NCBI GenBank assembly: GCA_000750105.3
Contig: JPHH03000002.1
Coordinates: 992,001 to 1,056,000, forward strand
Direction: 5' to 3'
Length of the DNA stretch: 64,000 nucleotides
Source: Tolypocladium sp. Sup5 PDA-1
Lineage: Eukaryota; Ascomycota; Sordariomycetes; Hypocreales; Ophiocordycipitaceae
Part shown: positions 34,301-43,424 of the stretch, piece by piece
Layout: the number at the start of each line of letters is the position of its first letter
Numbering within the stretch: the first letter of the stretch is position 1
The notes under the pieces: model-generated
Told to the model about the DNA's origin: nothing
The model's database searches: none
The model's input: the letters and a program-made list of their open reading frames with translations, nothing else
Position numbers and translations under genes: made by a program

Positions 34301-35013
34301 GCTTGTCGAACCCGACATAGCTGAGATAAGCCTTTGTAATATTGATCGAGCGATGCTGCCGTCGCCAAGGGCACGTGCGAAGCCGTTCGAATGATGAGCG
34401 TAAGCAGCTGCTCCAGCTCTTGAGGTATGTCGCTGCAGTGGCTGTCAGCAACCCTTTTCACCCAGACGCCAGAGAGTCGCCAGTGGCAGCAGAACCCAGT
34501 GGAATGAACGTACCCCTTTGATGAAATCACGTCTAGTGACTTGACGAGAATTTCAACGAAGCGCTGTAACCGAGCCGGATGCACATTGGCGGGAGCAATT
34601 CGGTCGAGGCCAGCCATCTCCCAATCACGGGAGAACAAGAACACTCGCTGGATGTCGTCCGCACGTCGAGCTGAGAAGAAGGCAAGCAACAGGTTGAAGG
34701 CTGGCGGCAATCTCTCGCTCGAACTGCTGCTCGGAGCAGAGCGATAGATGTCGTCAAAGGCAGCCCTCCGGCCCTCCGCCAAAGCCGTCCTCGCCTTATG
34801 GCCCCTCCATACCTTCTGGATGGTGGCTGCTGCTTTGAGGCGCTGGCGTTCCACCTGCCGCTTCTCTCGCTCGGCTTGCGCGTCGGAGACGGTCTTGGTG
34901 GCATTCGAAACGGCGGCCGGGCTCCACGACGTGTTGGCAAAGGGGTTGCCGGCCTGCCCGCTCAAGTTCACGTTCCGGGGCCGCCTCGAGTTCCCGGTGA
35001 AGGTCGAGAACAT
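31390..35013 (-). CDS. HUL5: HECT-type E3 ubiquitin ligase, HUL5/UBE3C family
   Basis: Ubiquitin ligase and chain-elongation factor that works with the proteasome. Exons 34514-35013, 34236-34432 and 31390-34148 give 1,151 residues, close to other fungal HUL5 proteins. An IQ-like motif, AATIQKVWRGHKAR, lies at about residues 62-76, as in UBE3C. A long helical middle region holds acidic stretches (EEAEESDDEADSDMDSYD). The C-terminal HECT domain starts at about residue 800, with FVDQFDTPEAGIDGGGVTKEFLTS and FEFLGRIVGKCMYEGILVDLAFAGFFL; the catalytic cysteine is C1119 in STCVNLLKLPRY, and the protein ends GAGFDLS as is usual for the family. The first intron (81 bp) keeps an open frame, so retention would add 27 residues. 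Start at MFSTFTGNSRRPRNVNLSG, a conserved HUL5 N-terminus. Confidence 0.96.
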
Positions 35014-36148
35014 GGTGACGGTGACGTGGCTGCTCTCTAGGCGACGACAGGAGCTGGCAGGCCAAAGCACATGATAATGGGCTCCAGTGCTTCACGGGAG
35101 GCAAGCGGAGGTTGTTGTCGTCGGGAGCAGAGGTGCGTTTTCTAGAAGATTCAGTCTTCGGATGTTCATCAGTCAGCCAAATGTTGCGCGTCTGCCCAGC
35201 GACGGACGGCGTTTCGGCGCATGGTGGGGTGCTGGACGATGAGGTCAGGAAGGACGCTGGGACCACCGAGCTCCGATAAGATAAGACGGCGATTATGGGT
35301 GGCGCAGCTTGCACCAGCCACGCCCCAGAGACACACGCGCGCCACGGCCCTGCACCAGCAGGGGTGATTTTCGTACGGTGTTACAATCTGCAAGCCCGCA
35401 CTGTGGCACCTCGTGCACAGCAAACGGTGAATTGGCCACCACCAACCGTTGAACACGAGCCATGTTTTGTCAAAGGAATGCGAGCACGCAAGCTTGATCA
35501 AAATTTCACTTTTCCTGCAAGAGGGTTTCCACAAAGGGGGCGGCGGCGAGGGATTTGTCGGAATGAGGGACTTTGACGAAGCGATACACAGACGCATGCA
35601 CAGCTCAACGAAAGCTCTACATATGGCCACGGCTACAGATGTTTCCCGCAGCCTTAGAGTGCCGACGACAGCTGTCAAGTCGTTTGCTCAATACTCGATG
35701 TACCTTGCTCGAGACGCAGATACTCGAACTCGCTTCGGAGGAATCTCCTGCTAGCAGCCGTGGGAGACGGCGCTCCAATGGATGTTAGTGCACACCCTTC
35801 CAAGACTCTGCCACCCAAACACGACCCCTCCGACGCGACTTGCATCTCTTCCCAGCCACAGTGCTGCATACTGTAGACCTGGTGGCACTAGCGCAACCCC
35901 AGCAGGAACAAAGGTACTCCGTACTGGTCGCTGGTGCGCTGCCACGCAGCGGGAAGGGTCACTCCACCAGAGGCGCCAGCTTTTGGCAACCTCTGGAAAA
36001 AATATCATCTCGACGAAATTTCTCTCTGCCCTCCTCCTCCTCCACCCACCACCCAACCTTATTTCCAAACCCCCCAAAACCCATAACGACGAGTCGGTTC
36101 AGAGGTACGGTCTTCGTACTAGGTCTCTGTTCTTGCTCTTGTTCTTTC

Positions 36149-36194
36149 AATCAAGAAAAATCAACCAAAAAAATTTGAAAACCCCCCAAAAAAG
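36149..36194 (+). promoter_or_regulatory. PAB1: A-rich element in the PAB1 5' leader
   Basis: Several A runs (five to seven) close together in the presumed 5' UTR, about 270-310 bases upstream of the ATG. In animals and plants poly(A)-binding proteins bind A-rich leaders of their own mRNA to limit translation, so this is a candidate autoregulatory site. Whether it is transcribed is inferred from its position between the pyrimidine tract and the leader intron. Confidence 0.55.
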
Positions 36195-36356
36195 CCCCTA
36201 CCTCACTCGACTCCTGTCTCGCGACACCGCCTGACAGACCAACGCCAACCGACACGAACATCATCCACTTTGACCCAGCCCTTCTCGCTACTCAAAGCTC
36301 CGATATCTCTGTCACCGACGTCGCTTCGCCTGCAACTCGTCTCTACCGTTTGATCA

Positions 36357-36426
36357 GTGCGTTCCTCACGCGTCTTGCTCAGCACGCCGTAGGACCCTGG
36401 GTGCTAACATCACGTCTCCCGCGCAG
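36357..36426 (+). other. PAB1: Putative 5' UTR intron of PAB1
   Basis: Donor GTGCGT at 36357, branch-like GCTAACATC at about 36402-36410, acceptor GCGCAG ending at 36426; 70 bp, the size normal for this genome, and 33 bp upstream of the ATG. An alternative donor (GTAGGA near 36390) gives an intron too short to be likely. Confidence 0.6.
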
Positions 36427-36459
36427 CCTCCGTCGATCATCCAAGCCACCGACTTCAAA

Positions 36460-38818
36460 ATGGCCGATAACACCTCCTCCGGCGCTGTTGATCAGCTTGC
36501 CAACGACCTCAACAACACCTCTCTCAACGGCAGCGGCGATGCCAAGGCAACTGTCATCGACACCACCGTGGGCGGTGCGTCCGACGACGCCTCTGGTCCC
36601 ACCCCCAGCTCTGCCGCCCCCCACCCCCAGAACTCCGCGTCTCTCTACGTCGGCGAGCTTGACCCGTCTGTCACCGAGGCTATGCTCTTCGAGCTCTTCT
36701 CCCAGATTGGCGCCGTTGCATCCATCCGTGTCTGCCGCGACGCCGTCACCCGTCGCTCGCTCGGTTACGCCTACGTCAACTACAACGCCACCCCTGACGG
36801 CGAGAAGGCTCTGGAGGAGCTCAACTACACTCTGATCAAGGGCCGCCCCTGCCGTATCATGTGGTCCCAGCGTGACCCTGCTCTCCGCAAGACCGGCCAG
36901 GGCAACGTCTTCATCAAGAACCTCGACGTCGCCATCGACAACAAGGCCCTCCACGATACCTTTGCTGCTTTTGGCAACATCCTGAGCTGCAAGGTTGCCC
37001 AGGACGAGAACGGCAACTCCAAGGGATATGGTTTCGTCCACTACGAGACCGATGAGGCTGCTTCTCAGGCGATCAAGCACGTCAACGGCATGCTGCTCAA
37101 CGAGAAGAAGGTTTACGTCGGCCACCACATCCCCAAGAAGGACCGTCAGAGCAAGTTCGAGGAGATGAAGGCCAACTTCACGAACATCTACGTCAAGAAC
37201 ATCGCCAGCGATGCCAGTGACGACGAGTTCCGTGAGCTGTTCGAGAAGTACGGTGACATCACCTCTTCGTCCCTCGCCCGCGACCAGGAAGGCAAGAGCC
37301 GCGGCTTCGGCTTTGTCAACTTCACCACCCACGAGAGCGCTGCCAAGGCCGTCGAGGAGCTCCACAACAGGGACTTCCGTGGCCAGGATCTGTATGTTGG
37401 CCGTGCTCAGAAGAAGCATGAGCGTGAGGAGGAGCTTCGCAAGTCCTACGAGGCGGCCCGCCTCGAGAAGGCCAACAAGTACCAGGGCGTCAACCTCTAC
37501 ATCAAGAACCTGGACGACGACGTCGATGACGAGAAGCTCCGACAGATGTTCTCCGAGTTTGGCCCCATCACTTCGGCCAAGGTCATGAGGGACTCCCCCT
37601 TGGAGGGCGAGGAGGAGAAGAAGGAGGGCGAGGAGGAGGAGGAGACGAAGGAAGAGGAGGCCGAAGACAAGGACAAGGAGAACAAGAAGGAGGACACCAA
37701 GGAGAGCGAAGAGGATGAGGCCGCCGACAAGAAGTCTGACAAGAAGACGGACAAGAAGCTCGTCGGTAAGAGCAAGGGCTTCGGCTTCGTCTGCTTCAGC
37801 AGCCCCGACGACGCCACCAAGGCTGTGGCCGAGATGAACCAGCGAATGTTCAACGGCAAACCCCTCTACGTTGCCCTCGCTCAGCGCAAGGACGTTCGAA
37901 AGAGCCAGCTCGAGGCTAGTATCCAGGCTCGCAACCAGTTGCGCATGCAGCAGGCCGCAGCGGCTGCCGGTATGCCCCAGCAGTACATGCAGCCCCCTGT
38001 CTTCTATGCCCCCGGTCAGCAGCCCGGGTTCATGCCCCAGGGCGGCCGCGGCATGCCTTTCCCTCAGCCCGGAATGGGCATGGGCGGTGTCCAGGGCGGC
38101 CGCCCTGGCCAGTTCCCCGGCTATCCTCAGCAGGGTGGCCGTGGTGCCGTTCCCCAGCAGATGCCCCCCAACATGTATGGCATGCCCGGCCAGTTCCCTC
38201 CTCAGTACGGCCAGCCCGGCACTCCTCAGTTCATGGCTGCCATGCAGCAGGCCCAGCAGGCTGCTCTTTCGGGTGGCCGAGGCGGGCCCCAGGGTGGCCG
38301 CGGTGGCATGCCTGGTGCGCCTCCTAACGCTGCCGGTGGTATGCCTGGTGCTGGCATGCCTGGCTTCCCTCCCAACAACCGCCCGCAGGGTGGCATGGGC
38401 CGTGGCGGAAACGCCAACGGTGGCCGCAACGGCAACTTCCCCGCCCAGGGCGGCCGTGCTGCTGAAGCGGGCTCCGGCTCCGTTCTGCAGACTCAAATTG
38501 CGGGAGCGCAGCCCGCCCAGCAGAAGCAGATTCTTGGCGAGATCATCTTCCCCAAGATCCAGGCCATCAACGCGGAGCTTGCTGGCAAGATCACCGGCAT
38601 GCTTCTCGAAATGGACAACTCGGAGCTCATCAACCTGTAAGTTTCCCAACCCGCATCAACTCACAAGACTAGCTGCTGACCCCTTTGAAAGTATTGAGGA
38701 TGACGGCGCGCTGAAGGCCAAGGTCGATGAGGCGCTTGCGGTCTACGACGAGTACGTCAAAGCCCAGGGTGGCGACGAGAGCGGAGATGCCAAGAAGGAG
38801 GAGGAGACCAAGGCTTAG
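36460..38818 (+). CDS. PAB1: Poly(A)-binding protein, cytoplasmic/nuclear
   Basis: Binds mRNA poly(A) tails, promotes translation through eIF4G and controls deadenylation. Exons 36460-38636 and 38692-38818, 767 residues. Four RRMs: RRM1 from about residue 60 (SLYVGEL), RRM2 from about 149 (NVFIKNLD), RRM3 from about 243 (NIYVKNIA), RRM4 from about 344 (LYIKNLDDD). RRM4 is split by an insertion of about 55-60 residues made almost wholly of E, K and D (residues about 378-435) before the RNP1 sequence KGFGFVCF. Then follow a Pro/Gly/Gln/Met-rich linker (about 490-675) and a C-terminal MLLE (PABC) domain from about 677 (LGEIIFPKIQAIN, KITGMLLEMDN). The intron lies inside the MLLE coding region. 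Insertions in RRM4 are known in Pab1 of filamentous ascomycetes. Confidence 0.98.
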
Positions 38819-39753
38819 GCTTTTGAAGTCGACTCGCCCTTCTCTATCTCTTAAGAAAGTATTTCATTTGTTGATTTCCTTAACAAACTTGTTACCTCCG
38901 GGACGAATCTCGACCCATTGGGGGCGATGAACATGATTGCCAGTTCAATAGCCGCCTACGGGGATTGCATTATGTACAGATAGACTTCGTTGCTATTCTT
39001 CTCAGGAAGGGAGGACAAAAGTTGCGGGACGTCGGTGGAAGGGCATTCTCCAGAGGCGAGAGGCCCCCGTTGCCGGACGTGGCTGCGGCACATCAGTCCA
39101 CCGACGGAAACCCAGTCGGAAGGCGTTGGAAGGATGTCGGTTTTCGTGGAGACCGCCTGGAGAAAGGCCTATACCCCTCAGAACGAAGGCCCACGTTTTT
39201 CACAGGCAAAATTGACACGGAGGTTATGCGGATAGGACTTATAATAAATCACATGTTATAGCACACTTGTCCTGGCGACCTCGCCGCGATATTCTGTCGC
39301 AGCAGCTGTGATTGACTCGTCACTGTTGTTGTGCACAATGGTGATTTGAGTCTTTTCTATTGAGCTGTATGTACTTTGTACTGTACCGCGTAAATGCTAT
39401 CAAACCGAGAACCTTGTCCTGATCGTCGCGTGAATAATCCCCTGATATCCCGACCGATGGTGCCGATGCCTTGCCTTCCCTACCTAGTCCAACGCCCCCG
39501 TCTCTGACAAAGAGCCAGATGCAACACAGTCCTGAATCTTGGTGAAAAAAAAAGGGGGGGGGGGGGGGGGGGGAAGACAAACCAAAAAAAAAAACGCCAA
39601 ATTACTCGTATTTTGGACCAAGGCCAGCGCCGCCGATGCCGAATCTATGCCATGTAGAAAATGCAAAACACCTCGAGACTCCCCGTTGTATGGTATGGTA
39701 TGGTAGTGCCCTGACGCCAGCAAAATAGACGATTTCTCTTATGTGGGACACGG
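38819..39753. other. Intergenic between convergent PAB1 and the unknown membrane protein
   Basis: 3' UTRs of both genes. Contains a nine-base A run followed directly by 20 G (39545-39573), a slippery tract likely to be polymorphic or error-prone in assembly. No gene seen. Confidence 0.65.
39545..39573 (+). repeat. Homopolymer tract A9 G20
   Basis: Nine A then twenty G, followed by another A-rich run at about 39585. Length should be treated as uncertain. It lies in the 3' flank of the unknown membrane protein. Confidence 0.9.
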
Positions 39754-41601
39754 CTACATGCTCCCATACCCGTAGTCGGCGGCGTTGGCGTTTGCGCCCT
39801 GCCCAATCTCGGGCACGGCGGCGTACTTCTTGGAGCGGTCGATGGAGTAGAGCGTCTCCATGACCTTGCTCTTCTGCTGGCGGCGGATGTCGGAGAGGTA
39901 GTCGCGCACGCCGGCGATGCCGCGGATCTGGTCCTCGAGGGTGAGGGTGCTCGAGTTGAGGCCGCGGACGAGCTGCGAGGCGAGCTTGCCGCGGAGGCTC
40001 TCGAGCGAGGCCTTGAGGCCGAGGAGCTTGCCGTGGTGGCTGACGAGGTTGCCCTTGTTGCGCACCGTTTTCTGGCGCACGTCGTGCAGCAGCGCCTTGT
40101 TGCGCTCGAACTTGCGCAGCTCCGCGGCGCGGGGGCCCAGCATACGTGCCCACAGGCCCGACAGCAGCTCGGCGTGGAACTCGTCCTGCGTCGACGACTC
40201 GTGCGCGACGTGCCGCGCGAGCTTGAGGAAGTGGTCGTCGATGTCGTCAAACAGCGCGAACAGGCTGACGCTGTGCTCCAGCTCGTCCTGGATCGCCTCC
40301 TCGATGGTGGATATAAAGGCCGTGAAGAGGCGCTGCACCATGCGCTGCTCGCGCTGGGGGTTGCTCATGCCGAAGACGGCGGTGGTGACGCGGCCGATGC
40401 GGGTAGGCGCGCCCGAGGCGTCTTCGAGGATCTGAGCGTCGGAAAGTAGGTTGTGGATGTTGTCGTAGGCGTGGGAGAGATGGGATGGTGGAGCGCGGAT
40501 GTTGAGGCGGTTGAGGTGCATCTTGGCCCAGTCCATGACGTCGAGGATGCTGTGGTTTGACAAGTCAGTACGATGAAGCCTCTCCGCGGCCGCAAGAGGT
40601 GGGCGCATTCGATGGAGACAAGGAGCGTCAAAGACTTACGCATCAATGTCGCCGTCGACGTGGGTATGGAACCTGGTGAGGTCGAGAACGAGCTTCTTCA
40701 TCGTCTCGCTGATGGCCTCCAAGCTCTGCACAATGGTGTCCGCATCGCTCATCCCGCTGATGCGCACCGACTCGCCGAGGTCCCACACCGCGATGCTCGT
40801 GGACTGCAGATCCTTGACATGCGCGACAGCCGGCTCGGAAAAGTAGATGAGCGGCTCAAAGGAGCGCGCAAGACCAGCGACTTTAACGAGGTCGCCGACT
40901 GGCCGCGTCGCCGCAGGCTTGGCTAGCATTTTCACCGTGGAGATGGTGAGCACGGCGACGAGGAGGCTGGTTAGGACGGTGGTCCAGCTAGACGTGAGGG
41001 CATGGTATTGCTTCTGGAGAAACATGATGGCGTTTTCTATGGGTTTGGTGCGTTGGAGGACTTCGGCGCGGACGGCGAAGCGGATGTCTACGAATGTGGG
41101 CGCCGTTAGCAAACAAGTTTCGTCGTGCGAATTCGTGCGATCACACCACTACTCACAGTTATCGGGCTGTGGCGACGCCCTCATGTCCGCCAAAGGCATC
41201 TCCAGGGACGGGCTCTTCTGTTTTACCCTCAGTGTCGTGTCCGCGGCCGGGCCCGGACTCGGGCTCCGGCCCTTATCTGGGCTCAAGCTGCCCTGCGGTA
41301 ACCTCGTGCGAATCGCCTGCTCGAGGACCACATCGTCCTCGCTCTGGTCGTCGTCCGTCTCCGGGGACAGCGCCCTATATCGCTCCGGCTGCGGCTTCCA
41401 GAAGCCGCGACTCCGGTCTCCGTTGCCGAGATTCCGCCACGCCGGCGGCGAGTACCCACCGGCGGAACCGATATCCGAGTCCTCGAGATCCTCCGTGGCC
41501 GGCTCGCTGGGCAGGGCCGACGAGTGGCGCATGCTCGTGGGGCTGGCTGGGTGCTCGAAGTCCTGCAAGGAGGCGTCGAGGCCGTCGAGCGGATCGGCCA
41601 T
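39754..41601 (-). CDS. Membrane-anchored coiled-coil protein of unknown function
   Basis: Not recognised. Exons 41157-41601, 40640-41087 and 39754-40549, with GTGAGT/GTAAGT donors and consistent phases, give 562 residues from the ATG at 41601 (good context, GAG before and G after). The N-terminal 150 residues are acidic, Pro/Ser-rich and probably disordered (LEDSDIGSAGGYSPP, ETDDDQSEDD). One clear membrane span lies at about residues 184-203 (TTVLTSLLVAVLTISTVKML). The remaining C-terminal part is helical, with heptad-like stretches (SLEAISETMKKLVLDLTRF, EDQIRGIAGVRDYLSDI). This suggests a single-pass protein of an internal membrane with a coiled-coil side. An upstream reading frame (41375-41914), which also encodes a membrane span, overlaps the start in another frame and may be part of the same gene; see findings. 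Confidence 0.75.
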
Positions 41602-41914
41602 CTCTGGCGGCGGCGCTTGCGACGATGAGGGTCTGGTCGCGCAGGACGAGCTGTCGGTTGTCGCTGCTGCCGGGAGGGGGCGGCGCGGGCAGCGGCTTGT
41701 CGGTGGTGACGAGGCGGCGGTAGGACGGTAGGGCTGGCAAGGAGGGGACGGGCGGCAGCGCGGGGAGGCTGATGCGCGGGATGCGCAGGGACAGGCGGGG
41801 GATGTAGAGGCCGAGGAAGACGAGGATGATGACGATGGAGGCGAGGTAGCTGCTGGGAGCGACGTTGATGCTGATGAGCGAGACGTTGTTGTTGACGGTC
41901 AGAAACGAAGGCAT
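41375..41914 (-). CDS. Upstream overlapping reading frame with a membrane span (frame-conflicted 5' part or separate small protein)
   Basis: A 179-codon frame beginning MPSFLTVNNNVSL, with a hydrophobic segment YLASIVIILVFLGLYI at about residues 24-39, then a Pro-rich stretch and VLRDQTLIVASA. It overlaps the 5' end of the next coding region by 227 bases in a different frame. Up to about codon 104 it looks like real protein; past that its residues are Arg-rich and shadow-like. I see no standard intron that joins it to the downstream frame. It is either the true N-terminus separated by a one- or two-base sequence error, an overlapping upstream ORF, or chance. Its ATG has a weak context (T at -3). 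Confidence 0.4.
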   Translation of the reverse strand: MPSFLTVNNNVSLISINVAPSSYLASIVIILVFLGLYIPRLSLRIPRISLPALPPVPSLPALPSYRRLVTTDKPLPAPPPPGSSDNRQLVLRDQTLIVASAAARDGRSARRPRRLLAGLRAPSQPHEHAPLVGPAQRAGHGGSRGLGYRFRRWVLAAGVAESRQRRPESRLLEAAAGAI

Positions 41915-43424
41915 GGAGCCGGCGCAAGAGGACTGGCTCGTCGTCGTCGAGCGATGCGAAGGGGGGGGGACCCTTAGCGGTTAACGGTCAACGGCAAGCC
42001 GGCGTCGTACGTCGTCGCATTCACAGGGCGTGGTCGGTGCGGTACGCGGCGGCGGCTGCAAGTCGTCTTCGTCGTCGTCGTCGGTCTTCGTCGTTGATAT
42101 CAAAGTCCAGGGGGTCGCACGTTCCACGGTGCGGCAGGTGTCCAGAGCGTTGGTTCACAGAGCGCAAACTCGGCCGTGGGAGAAGGAGGGAAAGGGCAAG
42201 AAAGAAGCATTGGATACGGCCGCATTCTCAGCGCATGGCCTTGGGTCTCCGGGCTGGGCGCCCCCCCCCCATGCCCATGCCCATGCCCATGCCCGTGCCT
42301 CGAAATCGAGAGGTTGGGAGGAACAAGCAGCATCGAGGGTGGTTCACGACGGGCCAATCACGCGTCGGCGAGGGGCATCCATCAGCCGTGTCGCAGACCG
42401 ACACGATCAACCCCACCTGGCCAGGATGCCATTTGCGGCGAGGTGCTGCCTTTCAGTGCTGCCAGGACAGTCCAGTATTGCGAGCACTTGCAAGGCACAG
42501 TCCGTACAGTACTACCTCCGCCCATCTCTGCGCGCTGGAGCCATCGGCGCAAAGGCGGCAGATGCATCATTGATGTCGCCGTCGACGTCCCACCCACCGC
42601 CCCCCTGCCTGATCCACCATCAATCATCCGGTGGCCTGCCCTTGCTCTGCACCTGCTTGTTGTTCGCTGGAGGGGCAAAAGCAGCCCAACCAGTTGCCAG
42701 CTTGCCAGGGTCCCGTCAGTCCGCTCCTCCGCCCGCCAATTGGGAGTTGCGCTGGCATGCTCGAAATGCGCTGGGCTGGATGCAGGGGCCACTGTCAACA
42801 GTTTAGGTACGCCGTCTATCCGTATCCTTATCGCCCCGCATCGCCATCCGAGCGGGTGCGCCCGCGCTGTCGTGTCTGCCCAGCGTCCAGGGAGCGAATC
42901 GACACGCTCCCTCACCCCAGACTCCAGGGACATGAAAACAACGAGACACGAACACCGCGACGCAACCACTTTAGATCCCTGCGTTACGCGAGACTCCCAG
43001 ACGCCCTACGTGAATATAGAATGGCCAGCCAATCGTCTTGGTCAACGCCGCTGCCGGAAACGGTACATACGAGTAGTCGAACCTCAATCCAGCCCAACGT
43101 GCAAATGGTCCAGGCGAATCAGTCACGAGGCTGCCAGCTGTCCAGCCACCAAACAAAGACTTGTCCATTGTCGCATTTCTCGTCGCTGTAGTCCGTATCG
43201 CTACCCGTACCGTAAACTAACTACGTACACCCTGTGCCTAGTCGTGAAAACAAAGCTAATGAGTGGAATTCCTGTTGCGATCGTGTCTGGACTCGTCTCC
43301 GCGTTGCCCGTCCCTGATGCGCCGAAATGCCTCACTCAGCCCAGAACAGTCAAGCCGACTGACTCCCGCATCAGCCGCCGCCAAAGAGGTCCCCAGGGCG
43401 AGAATTGCCAGGTTGATTCATCGC
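41915..43424. other. 1.5-kb intergenic region
   Basis: Promoter of the unknown membrane protein on the left, terminator of the stress-protein gene on the right. Contains a hexanucleotide CCCATG repeat (42268-42294) and motif copies at 42500-42507 and 43190-43197. A plus-strand frame of about 455 codons spans much of it, but it is low-complexity and runs into the antisense of the neighbouring exon. Confidence 0.6.
42268..42294 (+). repeat. CCCATG hexanucleotide repeat
   Basis: About four and a half units of CCCATG, the last degenerate (CCCGTG), immediately after a C run at 42261-42270. Confidence 0.85.

Larger units (their letters stand above)
35014..36459. promoter_or_regulatory. Divergent HUL5-PAB1 promoter region and PAB1 leader
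   Basis: 1.4 kb between two divergently transcribed genes. On the PAB1 side a pyrimidine-rich block (about 36020-36080) precedes an A-rich leader (36149-36194) and a leader intron. An ACTCCGTA motif lies at 35916-35923. No additional coding region is seen. Confidence 0.65.

Noticed and set aside
36379..38649. 756-codon open frame antisense to PAB1
   Set aside because: It mirrors the PAB1 exon almost exactly; G/C-ending codons suppress stops on the opposite strand, and its Leu/Val/Ala-rich sequence follows from that. No own promoter or domain.
41283..41927. Third overlapping minus-strand frame at the 5' end of the unknown membrane protein
   Set aside because: Almost pure Arg/Pro/Gln/His; a frame shadow of the two more protein-like frames.
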